Below are positions 43,363 through 54,569 of a stretch of 64,000 bases of DNA, in pieces; position 1 is the stretch's first letter; the number at the start of each line of letters is the position of its first letter. Source of the stretch: Malachius bipustulatus (taxonomy: Eukaryota; Arthropoda; Insecta; Coleoptera; Melyridae); NCBI GenBank assembly GCA_910589415.1, contig OU342637.1:40206162-40270161 (forward strand). Direction: 5' to 3'. Below the pieces are notes generated by a model. That model did not search any database. It saw only the letters and a list, made by a program, of their open reading frames with translations, and was not told the DNA's origin. The translations under genes and the position numbers were made by a program.

Positions 43363-44340
43363 AGGCCCGTATATTCATCTAAAATTCAACCTAAGATATG
43401 AAAACTCTCTAGTTTATTATTATCTAATAAGGTTAAAAGGAATTTGGTATTAATCAAACATAATCTTTGGAAAATCTACACCGAAACGAAGTAATTCTGT
43501 GAAACGTCATAATTATACCCGAAGCCGGACGGTCGACAGTCGACTTCAGTCGAGTCGAGCTCGTGCTCGGCTCAGTCGGCTCAAACGTCAGAAAAAAAGT
43601 TGGGTTATTGCGAGGTAAACAAAAATAATTATTATTCCGTATTGAAATTTGAATATTGAACACAAGGATAATAAATTATAACCATATACCTAGGTACATA
43701 AAGGAATCCAACATCTTATATTTTTATTATTAGGTAGGTATTAGTGCACAGTTATAGGTACCTACCTACAATGACCTACATATTTAACATTCAACTTCTG
43801 ACTGACTGGCATCATTAACAGAAAATGAAAAAATTGACCAAGCAAGGCCTAGCAAGAGGTAGGTAGATGTTATCATTAATTTTATAACTTACTTACAAAC
43901 TTTTATAACGTTTTAAATTTTGATTTTGCGATGATTAGTAGTTTAGTTACATAATTATTATTTTATTATTTTTCTTTTATAATTTCAATAATAATTTCTC
44001 GATGTTCACTGACGTTGATGACAGTGTCAATTTGACAGCGCTGCGTTTCTATAGAAGCAGCCCATACTCCATACTCACCTACTTATACCAGTCCAAACCT
44101 TTTGAAAATTCGCTTTCCTTCAATTAAAAATGATGTTCTTGCTTAAATTTGCCCACGTTTGAAGAAAAAATAGTATATTTTATTTGGAGGAAAAGTGACT
44201 TTTCATGGCTTGCTCTCTATTATCAGCCTCACTTCGTTCGGCTGATAAACACGAGCGCGCCATGAAAAGTGTCACTTTCCCTCCGTATAAAATAATATAC
44301 TATTATGAACAGTTGATCGAAAAACACATTTAAAGGAAAA
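43363..44340. other. Non-coding stretch inside the broken Gypsy leader
   Basis: It holds a GC-rich patch of short inverted GTCGAC/GAGCTC-like units (about 43530-43590). An imperfect palindrome (about 44170-44302) pairs AAAGTGACTTTTCATGGC with GCCATGAAAAGTGTCACTTT. No gene. Confidence 0.4.
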
Positions 44341-44351
44341 TTTCTAACATT

Positions 44352-44620
44352 TTGAAAACAAAATTCGGTAAACGTTTCAACGACGCTGACATGGACATTG
44401 ATGACGAAGAAATTACGACAAAACAAATTGTGAAATCAGAAGTGATACCATTCTTCGACCCCGACAGTAAAATTTGCACAATAAGTTCGTGGTTACAGAA
44501 AATTGAACAGCTCGGAAAGATTCATAAGTGGTCGGAATATGAAAAAACCGCTTATATGCAAATCAGACTGAAAGGATCCGCTCGCGATTGGTTTAATAGA
44601 TTGTTGGTAGTTTGCGATAC
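44352..44620 (+). pseudogene. Gypsy gag, N-terminal remnant
   Basis: The frame reads SEVIPFFDPDS, then SSWLQKIEQLGKIHKWSE and LKGSARDWFNRLL, the capsid pattern of Gypsy gag. At about 44615-44625 it jumps straight to RT sequence, so the end of gag, the protease and the first half of RT are deleted. Confidence 0.75.
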
Positions 44621-44809
44621 GATCGAGTTTTAGTATACATGGATGACCTGCTCATACCTTCATCTACTATTGAGGAGGGTTTTAGCCTTTTGGAGGAGGT
44701 GCTCAGTCTCCTGAGTCAGGGAGGGTTGAAACTTAATTTAAAGAAATGTTCATTCCTAAAAACAAATATAGAATATTTAGGTCATGAAATAAGTTCCACC
44801 GCTCCAGCA

Positions 44810-47063
44810 CTCGACTCGCCGGGCCCAGATGGCTCACCCCCGAAATACGCCAACTCTACGACAAAATTAATCTCCTCAGCCCTCTGAAAAATACTTCCAG
44901 CGCCCAGTTCAAATCACAACTCATTAGCCTGCAACGAAAGTTTAAGTACTTGATAAGGCAGGAAACAAAACGACGCAATGATATCTTCATTAGCGAATAT
45001 GAAAATCCAATTAAATCTGGGTGGGCCCTTATAAACAAACACCGCCAGTCGGCGACCCATTCTCAAAAAATCGTAGAGCTGAACTTTCAGGGTACAACTT
45101 CGGAGGATCCTGAGGAAATGTCCGAAATGCTTAATAGCGTTTTTCTCTCAAATGATTCCCTCGTCTACAATCATACTCATGGTTCTAAGGTGGCAACTTC
45201 TGTTTCTTCGTCATTCATGTTCTACCCCACTTCACCCGGGGAAATCAATCGCGTCGTCCTCAGGTTTAAGGGCAAAATGTCATCGGGCCTAGATGAGATT
45301 CCCTCCTTCATTGCCAAACACTGCATATCCGTGATGGCTCATCCACTCGCAGATATTATAAATAGCTCCTTTCTGACTGGTGTATTCCCCGAACAACTCA
45401 AAGCCGCACTCGTTAAACCCATTTTCAAAAAAGGCGACGGTAAAAATCCCGAGAATTACAGACCGATTAGCCTGCTTTCGGTCTTTGACAAAATTATTGA
45501 GTCACTGGTTTCCCACCGTCTCTTGGACTTTCTTGAAAAGACTAGGACTCTGTCTGACTCCCAACATGGTTTCTTAAGGAACAGATCTACTGAGACTGCT
45601 CTTGTCCAACTGACGGAGTATATCTCTGGGGGAATGGAGGACGGCATCCGCACGGTGGGATGGCTTCTGGACCTCTCCAAGGCATTCGACAGTGTGTGTC
45701 ATGAGTGCCTCCTTCTAAGACTGCAGGCTGTGGGTATACGCGGACTGGCCCTCTCCTGGTTCTCCAGTTACTTGCAGGGTCGTACTCAAGCGGTGGAATT
45801 GATTGGGTCAGATGGCCGAGTGACCAGGTCCCGCTTTGCTCCTGTCTCGTCTGGAGTTCCACAGGGCAGTGTCCTTGGTCCACTCCTGTTCCTCATTTTA
45901 ATCGGTCACAATAGCCAAGCTGCTAGAGTTTCGGTCAAACGATCTCTAAAGTGCAGCATGACTTTTCTTGGTCAGTACTTAGATGGGTGACCAATTATAG
46001 TGGTAAATAAAAAAGTTCCGTGACCGATAGTGCTCCGGGAGGTACGTTAAAAAGGGGGTCCCGGCTTTACAGCAGTCGTTAAGTTACGTCAGAGGCCCTT
46101 GAGGCTACTTGAAAACTTCTGACACTTGGGCTTTACCACAGCCATAAGATATTTATTTTTTTATCAACGAATTAGGTTCCAAAATAACATCTTCAAATTC
46201 CATCTGCGTCAACTATGCAGACGATACAACCATTCTCATTAAGATAAAGACAAGCGACATTTCGGAAATTATATCAACCGTTCAAGACCCACTGGAAAAA
46301 GCCTCTACATGGCTTAGAGTCAATAGACTAAAACTGAACTTGACAAAAACTGAATTGATAGACTTTCATTCTTCCGGATCACGTCTACCACCCCTACCTG
46401 ACATCCCGAATGAAAATTCCCTGATTAAGCCCAGAGAGGTCGTGAAATTTTTAGGCTTTCACATCGATCAAAATCTAAACTGGGCAGCTCACACAGACCT
46501 CCTATGCCACCGACTAGCTAGCTCCTGTCTCCTTTTAAGACGACTTCAACACACTGTCTCCTCTGCTCTCTGCATATTATGGACATTTTTATAGTCACGT
46601 AGCCTATGGCATCGCCGTCTGGGGCAGCACTGAGAAGTCCCTCAGTAAAGTCTTCCTTCTTAAGGAGAGGGCTCTCAGGATCCTGGCAGACTTATCCATC
46701 CGCGAGTCTTGCAGAGGACAATTCAGACGACTTGGTCTACTAACATTGCCCGCCCTGTATGTTTTCTCCCTCCTCAAACTTATTTACAAAAATCAGGCTA
46801 AGCTTGATCCTTTCCGATTCTCACACAACTATCATACTCGATTCAATCTAAGTAAACTACCAACCCACCACCTCTCGTCCTCTGAAAAGACGTTTACATA
46901 CGCGTCTATAAAATACCTAAACCATTTCCGACTTGACCCTTCAACCGTCAGATTCTCTCAGTTCAAGTTATATCTGCGGAAACATCTCACAGAGCTTGAA
47001 CCATACACTACCATGGACATACTGTCTTCCCCCCCCCCCTTTCTTCCCGACTTAAACACTTGA
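44810..47063 (+). pseudogene. LINE reverse transcriptase (ORF2), Jockey superfamily
   Basis: It reads from the pre-RT linker (FKYLIRQETKRRND) through RT blocks: PIFKKGDGKNPENYRPISLL, HGFLRNRSTETAL, DLSKAFDSV, SGVPQGSVLGPLLFL. After the SINE it goes on with NYADDTTILI, LNLTKTELI and VKFLGFHID. A frameshift near 46570 separates a C-terminal part (AYGIAVWGS, RILADLSIRESC) that stops at 47063. Active-site ADD is intact, but the copy lacks the endonuclease. Clade placement is by eye. Confidence 0.8.
45904..46167 (+). mobile_element. SINE-like insert with a 5S rRNA-like box
   Basis: It interrupts the LINE between LFLIL and INELGS. TTTTAATC before it and TTTTTATC after it (one mismatch) are the likely duplication. 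Bases 45970-45992 read GGTCAGTACTTAGATGGGTG then ACC, matching the box C stretch of 5S rRNA. The rest does not resemble a full 5S gene. It could be a 5S-derived (SINE3-type) element or a chance shared box. Confidence 0.5.
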
Positions 47064-49310
47064 AAATATAGATACTTTCGTTTGCTAGTATCTGGACAAT
47101 TCGACTTAATATGACGATATAGTATTAGGTACTATGTTTAGATAGATTAATGTTTTAATGTACACTTTTTGCTATGTTCAAGCTTTCTTTGTTCAATCGC
47201 GTGCGTACGACCTTTTGAATACGCATGCGATTTGTTTGGATTAGTTCGTTGTTTGTTTTCACGACATTTTACTCTATTTAACACTATTGTACTGATGCAA
47301 TGATTGTTGTAATTTTACGTACAATAAAGAGAGATATTATTATTATTATTAGTTCGAAGGGAATATCGCCCAGCTCTAGGAAAACAGAGTCTGTAGATCA
47401 GTTTAAGGCTCCAACGAACGTGCATGAAACACGGCAATTTTTGGGTTTAGCTAGCTATTTCCGAAAATTTATTAAGGGATTTGCAACCATAGCTGCTCCG
47501 CTGACAGAGTTAACTCGGAAGAATAAAGCGTGGCAGTGGGAGTCGGCACAGCAGTTCGCGTTCGAAAAGATAAAAACCCTTTGAGTAAGTAAACCAGTAC
47601 TTGTCTCATTCGATAACGATCGCGAAACCGAAGTACATACTGATGGCAGTAGCAGCGGTATTGGCGGAATATTACTTCAGAGGCAAGAATGTGGAAGTTT
47701 GAAACCGGTATGTTATTTTAGCCGAGTAACCTCTGCAGCAGAAAAAATATATCATAGTTACGAGTTAGAGACCCTATCAGTAGTAGAATCGTTGAGACGT
47801 TGGAGGATATATCTTATCGGTAGACAATTCAAAATTGCCACTGACTGTACAGCCGTACGGTATACGTTCGCAAAACGTGACTTAGTCCCTAGGATAGCAA
47901 GGTGGTGGTTACAGGTGCAGGAATTTCACTTCGAGATCGAACATAGACCCGGAAAAAACATGCAACATGTAGACGCTCTAAGCAGAAACGCAATAGGTGG
48001 TAATTCTACCGGTACAGTAAATCCAATGATGATAGGGACTGAGGACTGGTTTCTTACAGTGCAATTACAAGACGAACGACTTCAAAACATAATCGAGCGA
48101 CTAAAGAATAAATCTGACAAGCAGCTGCAAACAGAATACACTTACAAAAATGATAGATTGTACAGGAAGACTCTTTTAGGTGACAGACTGGTAGTTCCTA
48201 CATCAGCTAGATGGCATATTGTACGTAAATACCATGACGAGACTGGACACCCAGGCATTCCTCGTTGTACGACCTTAATAAAAGAACGCTACTGGTTTGC
48301 AAAAATGACCAAATTTATTCAAAAGTATGTCTCATCGTGTTTGGATTGTGCTTATAAAAAAGGTAATCACGGTAAGCAAGAAGGTCTTCTCCACCCAATA
48401 TCAAAGCCTGACATACCAATGGATACGGTTCATATTGATCACGTAGGCCCCTTTCCAAAAACCAAATCTGGGTTCATGTATTTGTTGACAGTCGTGGATT
48501 CCTTTACCAAATTCTTAGTTGCCAAACCTTCACGCACTCTCGGTTCATCAGAATGTATTAAAAATCTTCAGGAAATATTTGGCACGTTTTTGGGATATCC
48601 TAGGAGAATTATTTCGGATAACGGGTTAGCTTTTACAAGTCGGTATTTTAAAGAATTTACAGCCAACAAACAGATAAAACACGTATTAACAGCCGTTGCG
48701 ACACCAAGGGCAAACGGGCAGGTGGAAAGATACCATAGGACACTACGCGACTCGCTACGAACCTCCACAGACGTTGAGGCATATTGGGATATTAAACTGT
48801 CCGACGTATTATGGGGAATTCTCTCCATACGAACTTATGTTTAATTGTAAGGGCAGGTTGCTTAATGACCTTGAACCAATTATTGACGATTCAACTAAAA
48901 CCATAACAGTCAAACGCAAATCAGCATATGATCATTTAAATAAAAACGCTCAAACTATGAAGTCTCGTTATGATCGGAAGAGAAGGCAACCAAGGGTTTA
49001 CAAAAAGGGAGATTTGGTTCTTTGGAAGAACGGATCTTCTGCCGACGTAAAGGGTGTGATTAGAAAATTGAGTCAAAAATATAGTGGACCGTATGTGGTT
49101 ATTAAGCCATATGCGAACGATCGATACAAGATAAGGAGCGTTAAGGGAATGAGAGGGTATAAAAACTTCACCTCCCTTGCTGCGGCGGATTCACTTCGAC
49201 CTTATCGAAGTACAGTACAGGATATCGAAAGTGATTCAGAGGGAGATAACTCCGAACACCAACTAAGAGATGCTCATGATCTCATAGATTTATTAGAAAG
49301 TTAAGTTGTG

Positions 49311-49885
49311 ACTCTGAGATTTGCAAAATTTGAACACAAAAAAGTGGGAATTTTTATGTCTAGTTAATTAGGGTATCTATTTATTATAGTAGATATCTAT
49401 GTTACATAAAAATGAGAGCCGGTGCAAGACGGCGAAAATAAAGACTTGCGTGAACACGGTAAGTAGGTACTTATCTATTATGGTAAGGTAGCTACTCAGA
49501 AAATGTGAAAATTGGGACCGGTGCGGGACGGCGTAAATAAAGACCTGCGTGATCAAATTGAATGTCGCAAAAAGTTAAAGTATACAGTTCGAAGTTCCAT
49601 GATTGTTGCTGGTTAGATGCAGATGGGATGTCCTGGCCAGACCTATCTGTCTGTATCTGATGTCAACAAAAAGTTGGAATTGCTGCTGAAATCACTAGTG
49701 ACGATACTGTGACAACTAGCCTAAAAGTTTTGCAGAATTCAGAGCTAATGAGTAGTTATGTAAGGACCTGATACCTCAAATGGTTTTGTTTTGTTTTAGG
49801 AATAATCGAATACATGGACCTCGACGAATGTTAAATCAGTAAGAGTGTCAGCGAGGACGCTGCCTTTATTTTTGGATGGCCGAAT
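49311..49885. other. Internal 3' region of the Gypsy element
   Basis: No gene. Two related units (about 49405-49455 and 49505-49555) share the pattern GGTGC.GACGGCG.AAATAAAGAC, a local duplication. Confidence 0.5.
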
Positions 49886-50170
49886 TGTTAGCAATATTTA
49901 TAATTAATTACCTATACCTACTGTACTTTATCAATACTTTCGTACTGTGGTGTAATCTGATGTGATTCTCTTTATTATTAGTACCTAGGCATTAAGTTTC
50001 AAGTCGTTATCTACCCGAGAGTTTTTTGTGGCCAGTGGTTCACGACTGGAAATGATAAAAATAGCGAATATTGATTCATTCTTATTATGTTACTTTAAAG
50101 TGAAGGTGGATTAATAAATAATTGTATTTTTGAATAGGAAAGGGTGCGTTTTATTCGAAAGTTATTAACA
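49886..50170 (+). repeat. 3' LTR of the defective Gypsy element
   Basis: 285 bp, starting TGTTAGCA and ending TTATTAACA, followed by AATT. The first 60 bp equal 43303-43362. Confidence 0.65.
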
Positions 50171-50316
50171 AATTTGTTTCAACTATTTACCTAGTAGGCG
50201 TGAATTATGCGACAACGCCTGTCAAAGCCAGCTTACGCTGTTTTTGAGTTAGAAAGTGCTCGTTTACCTTGCAAAATGGCAAATTTGGTTTATGAAAACT
50301 ACGAAAAGTATGATGT

Positions 50317-50902
50317 GTGTTAGAATGCTTTATTCAAAGTAACAGCAATTCTGATATTGCATCCGAAACATACTTCAATCGTTATCCAGAGAGGAGACAA
50401 CCCCACAAATCTATTTTCAAGAGGTTGAAGGCCAATATTATCAATCACGGGTCATTCAAGAAGCCTAGGCCGAAAAACTATCATATTTGTGATGCCGAAG
50501 AAAGTGCCATTAATGTAATTGGAGCCGTAGTTGCCAATCCTTCTATTTCAAGTCGCGAAATTGAAGCAGAGTCAGGGATCTCAAGACGGCGAGCTCTAGG
50601 TGTTCTGAAGAAGAACAATCAAGCCTTACACAATAAGGAAACAACACCACCTACAGCCAACCGATCCTCAGCGACGATTGCACTTTTGCCATTGGTATCA
50701 CGAAAAAGCAGATCCATTGTTCTTCAGGAAAATGATTTGGACTGATGAAGCCTACATCAGCAGCGTCGGAATTTTTAATAGGCATAACGAACACTTCTGG
50801 TCTGACGTCAACCCCCACCGCACCGTCGATGTTCAATATCAGGGACGCTTTGGTTTAAGTGTCTGGTGTGCCCTACTTGGCAATCGTATATTGGTCCATT
50901 GA
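50317..50902 (+). pseudogene. Mariner-like transposase fragment
   Basis: MLECFIQSNSNSDIASETYF and PHKSIFKRLKANI give the N-terminal region. NVIGAVVANPSISSREIEAE follows, then after a frameshift near 50610 FCHWYHEKADPLFFRKMIWT, DEAYISSVGIFNRHNEHFW and an end at LLGNRILVH. Only the first catalytic Asp (TDE) is present; the rest of the core is gone. It is the third transposase of the same lineage in the window. Its ends were not found. A short exon-like piece at 50951-51055, after a TTGTAG acceptor, is unassigned. Confidence 0.7.
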
Positions 50903-51316
50903 AAATAGCATAGGTAATAGGTACTAATGACAAATATTTGTAATTTTGTAGGAGCTGTTAAATGCGGAACATCGATTGACGACGAAACATTAATTGTGGC
51001 CGCAATTAAGGAGTGGTTGAAACATGCGCCACAACGTGTAAAATTGGAAAACTAAGAAGTCAAAAGGACGGTCCACACGCTATGTTTTACACAACCTTTT
51101 GTCTGCGCAGTTCAACACGTTGCAGATAAAACATTGCTCGTGAATCGGAAAACTGCGCAGTTTTGAGTCCGGCAGCAAGACGGTACAGTTGCAACGATAA
51201 CTGAGCAAATAAGCTTTGAAATCCATGACCTGTGCGGAAAAGTCGGTGCATGTGAACGCTTTCTCCGTTTTCCGATTCGTTTTGTTCCTCAATTTTTCCT
51301 AAAATAATCACGCGAC

Positions 51317-53100
51317 GATGGCTGACCTTCGGCAATGTTCTCGGGAGTTTCTAACCGATTTTATTGTACTTTACGAAATTTTCCCATGCGTTTGGCGTGT
51401 TAAATTGAAGGAGTATAGTAACAGGGAGAAAAAGGGGTAAGCTTATGAGATTAGTGGAAAAATTCAAAGAAATCGATGTAACCGCGAGCAGAGATACAGT
51501 TGTAAAAAAAGTTAATTCTCTGAGAAGTGTTTATCGTAAAGAATTGGCAAAAGTTAACAAATCGATTCGATCTTGGGGCTGGAGAAGACGAAATCTACAA
51601 GCCATCTCTGTGGTATTTTGATTTGTTACATTTTCTAAACGACCAGGAGACACCAAGGCCGTCTAGGAATACCATGGATGAAAGTGAAAACTCTGCAAAC
51701 TGCGACGAATCATCAGAACAGGTAAGAAAAGAATAAAATTCCCAATGCAAGTAATCGCTTTATTAACAGAAACAAATTCCTTTATGTAATAGGTACAATT
51801 ATTACAAGTATACAGTACTATTATAAGTATAATAATTACTTATGTAAGCCATTAATTATTTAAAGTTATAAATTTGTCTTGCCAAGGAACAGACCCCTCA
51901 TTGTTAAAGTACTCTTTGAAATGATCTCTGACCACGATAGCATTGTTCAAAATGTGGCCTCTTGCTCCACGCTGTAGGTCGTGTACTAATTCTGGGTCAC
52001 ATCTTTCACCCAATTCAACCATACATTCAGAAATATTTTCCTGATCCATACTTTCAGGAGGGGTGTAGTTTTGGGGGGACTTTCTCCGCAAAAAGTTGTG
52101 TAAAGCGCAACACGCAAGAACTACAGTATCGACGTTGTCCATCTTCAAATTAATACTTGTGTGGAAAATACGAAATCGTGAAGCCAAAATGCCGAACGTG
52201 TTTTCAACAACACGCCTCGCCCTAGACTCGTAATTGAAAATTATTCGCTCCCTTGTTAATGTTTCTCGTCGATAAGGTCTTGACGCATAGCGAAGGCTTC
52301 ATCCCCAGCAAAAACATAATATGTTAAAACTCTGTTTGAACTTCCAACGGACCGGGATTTTGGAATTTTTAACTGGTTGTTAACAAGTTTTTCATAAAAT
52401 GTAGTGTTATTTATGATCCCTCCATCTGAGATCCGACCGTTTGTGCCTATATCACAATACAAAAATTCGCGATTGGCATTGGCTATTGCCATAAGAACAA
52501 CACTGTGGGTTTTTTTGTAATTGAAATAATAGGACCCACTTCCTTTAGGTTGCACAATCCTAATATGTTTTCCATGAATTGACCCTAAACAATGAGGGAA
52601 CTGCCACATTCTTTCAAACTCCGCTGCAACTTCCTGCCACTCCTTTTCAGTCTTTGGAAACTGAAACAAAAAAAAAAAGAAATTGCAAGAGCTTATTAAT
52701 TCTCATTGAAAATTGGTTAATAAGGAAAATATGGAGATCGACAATTGTTTAATATTTCCAGGTGGAAGATGATGTGCATGAAACTGTTGCTGACAGTGGA
52801 CCCAGTGAAGCGTCTGCTACTACTTCTGTTTCCGAAGCATCAACTCCCTATTCTGGCAATACCTCGTACAAGTCAACTCGTAAGAGAAAGGGGGTTCCGA
52901 ATTATGTTGGCACAACTGATGTCATGAAGTTGGTAGGAAAGAAACTAGAGTCGCTACAGGCAGAGGATGCATTTAAGGTATTCGGAAAACCCAGAGACGC
53001 CCCAAGTTCACAAAACGCAATCGCTCAGAAACTAATTTCCGACGTTTTATTCGAAGCAGAGTTGGGCACGCTTACCAGAAATTTTCGAATTGTTGACTAG
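51317..53100 (+). pseudogene. Harbinger MADF (Myb-like) DNA-binding protein, two exons
   Basis: Exon 1 is 51317-51721 and exon 2 is 52762-53100; splice phase is 0 (CAG/GTG). The N-terminus is a MADF domain (REFLTDFIVLYE, CVWRVK, then VKKVNSLRSVYRKELAKVNK). It has a stop at 51438-51440 and shifts near 51440 and 51580. The later part reads IYKPSLWYFDLLHFL, an acidic Ser/Thr-rich linker, KRKGVPNYVG and AQKLISDVLFEAELG, fitting the partner protein that brings Harbinger transposase to the ends. The three exon 1 breaks make it a pseudogene. Confidence 0.7.
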
Positions 53101-53781
53101 CCAGCGACAAGAAGATTTTGGTTTAATGGATGAACGGAACTGGCGTCAACAGAATACGCCCCATCAATTCAGAATGCCACAAACTCTTTCTTCACAAGTT
53201 GGACAATACCACTGCTTCCCGCAGCAGTCGCAGCCTATACCACATAACTACGTCCCAGAACAACTAGCTCACACTCAGGAGTATGAAACAATTGGGCAAG
53301 TTCCGGCAGTTACACGCCTCATCCCACAGCAAGGTGAACAAGATCAAGAGACACACGCCCATCAAGCCCTTGTCCACTCTTCCGCTGGAAACTACTTGTC
53401 AACATTTCAACCAAACTGAAGTAGTTGCATGCATTTCCATTTCTTACCATAATAACTGTTGTGGAATGATTCAAGTTAATAAGGTTCATATAAATATAAA
53501 TCTTTTTTGACAATAGCAGTATTACTTACCTTCAAGTAATCATTCTTAAGCACCTTGAAGATAGCTTCGCATGTTTCGGGAATGATTTCACTTAACGATT
53601 GTTTCGATATAATTGTTGTGAATTCTAGGTCCTTGTAACTTCTGCCAGTTGCCAAAAATCTTAAAGTTGCTGTTAGCCTTTCATGTGGTGATATTGCTGT
53701 TCTCATACACGTATTTTCTTTGATGATATGCGGTGTTACTAATTCCAATAAGTAAATATACGTGTCCATGTCCATTCTCAA
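51852..53781 (-). pseudogene. Harbinger transposase (DDE_Tnp_4), two exons
   Basis: Exon 1 (53781-53530) reads ISPHERLTATLRFLATGRSY and ends before a GTAAGT donor. Exon 2 (52660-51852) starts after TTTCAG with FPKTEKEWQEVA. The transposase acts with its MADF partner to cut and paste the element. Motifs: GSIHGKHIRI, where the first catalytic Asp (usually DGKHI) is His; DIGTNGRISDGG; VFAGDEAF; and RARRVVENTFGILASRFRIF after a 1-base frameshift near 52255. The frame may extend upstream of 53781 (NDWRNYL), with a further break. The His substitution and frameshift make this copy inactive. Confidence 0.85.
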
Positions 53782-54152
53782 GTAGTTCCGCCAATCATTA
53801 GGATAATCTAATATGGGAAAAGTCCCGCCTTTTTAGAAGCCATTTCCGCGACCACTTTGAACGCCCGGTTCTTCTGAGATGTTCCGATCTTTTTTTTTTC
53901 AACAAGACAGCATGCAAAAACTGACCACAGTAGAACTTCCTCCATTTGAATATCACACAAGACTGAGCGAAAAATACAAATATGTCTGCAACGTCTGGAC
54001 GCTCAAAATTACAACGTTTTCATTCCGTCTTAAGACTGCGCAGACTTAAAAGGTTGTGCAAAACCTAGCGTGTGGACCGTCCTTAAGGCTCAAACTCCAG
54101 CTTTGTTTCAAGAACAGCGAATATAGGTCGATATATCGTCTCTGGGTAAAGA

Positions 54153-54560
54153 ATGGGTCGAATAAATAAGAATTATAAATCATTTGTTAGCAATAGGCAG
54201 TTGTATAAAAGAGTTGCTAGGTACAAGCGAGATGTTATGTCACATTATGCAAAGGAAAGTGAGGTTAGTAATTCTGAAGGTAATAAGTCACTTGCAGATA
54301 CACATGAGGTAACTAATTCAGAAGGTAATAAACTCGCAAATTTGAGTGCTGATCAGGAACATCCTGTTCCAGAAAACTATTCTAATTTAATCCCCAGTAA
54401 TCTTAACTGCAATCAAGACTCGACAAATTCTAATGATGAAGTTGACCTGATCTTTAAGGACGGTGCTCCTTACTCGCCGATTCAGAGTGAAATTAATGAT
54501 TATTGTTTTATATCTGAGAACACCGGAATTGAAGACAGAGCAACAAGTAGAAGTGAATGT
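54153..54560 (+). CDS. N-terminal fragment of an unknown protein
   Basis: MGRINKNYKSFVSNRQLYKR starts a basic region, then an acidic, Ser/Asn-rich part containing a 14-residue repeat (EVSNSEGNK and EVTNSEGNK). At about 54560 the frame runs into a reverse-oriented LINE fragment. I recall similar starts in KDZ-like transposase families, but the match is weak. Confidence 0.3.
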
Positions 54561-54569
54561 TTTTCTATC

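Larger units (their letters stand above)
44797..47350 (+). mobile_element. 5'-truncated Jockey-like LINE
   Basis: Target duplication AGTTC lies at 44792-44796 and 47351-47355. The 3' end is an ATT repeat tail (about 47335-47350). Only the C-terminal half of ORF2 is present. A SINE is nested at 45904-46167. Confidence 0.85.
44621..49304 (+). pseudogene. Gypsy pol remnant: partial RT, RNase H, integrase
   Basis: RT resumes at VYMDDLLIPSS and runs to YLGHEISS, where the LINE lies. After it follow RQFLGLASYFRKFIKGF, an in-frame TGA (47582-47584), RNase H (TDGSSSGIGG, DALSRN), and an integrase with HHCC-like residues and the DDE strings HIDHVGPF, SDNGLAF and NGQVERYHR. A frameshift near 48800 moves the C-terminal part to another frame, ending at 49304 with LIDLLES. 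Removing the LINE plus one AGTTC rejoins EISS with KGIS in frame. Confidence 0.85.
43303..50170 (+). mobile_element. Defective Gypsy element with internal deletion and nested LINE
   Basis: LTR ends TGTTAGCA and TTAACA and a 4-bp AATT duplication (43299-43302 and 50171-50174) delimit it. The gag and pol remnants between are joined by a deletion, and a LINE (44797-47350) splits the RT region. The 5' LTR is recognisable only for its first 60 bp. Confidence 0.65.
51065..54083. mobile_element. PIF/Harbinger element with two genes
   Basis: Ends AGGACGGTCCACACGCTA and complement lie at 51065 and 54083, with AAA on the left and TAA on the right (a 3-bp target with one change). It carries the two genes expected of Harbinger: a DDE transposase on the minus strand and a MADF DNA-binding protein on the plus strand. 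Their exons interlock (see findings). Confidence 0.85.

Noticed and set aside
45970..45992. 5S rRNA gene
   Set aside because: Only the box C-like stretch matches. The rest of a 120-base 5S rRNA is absent.
47026..47040. C-run before the LINE stop as a regulatory element
   Set aside because: It is a simple C homopolymer in the LINE tail region, with nothing to support a role.
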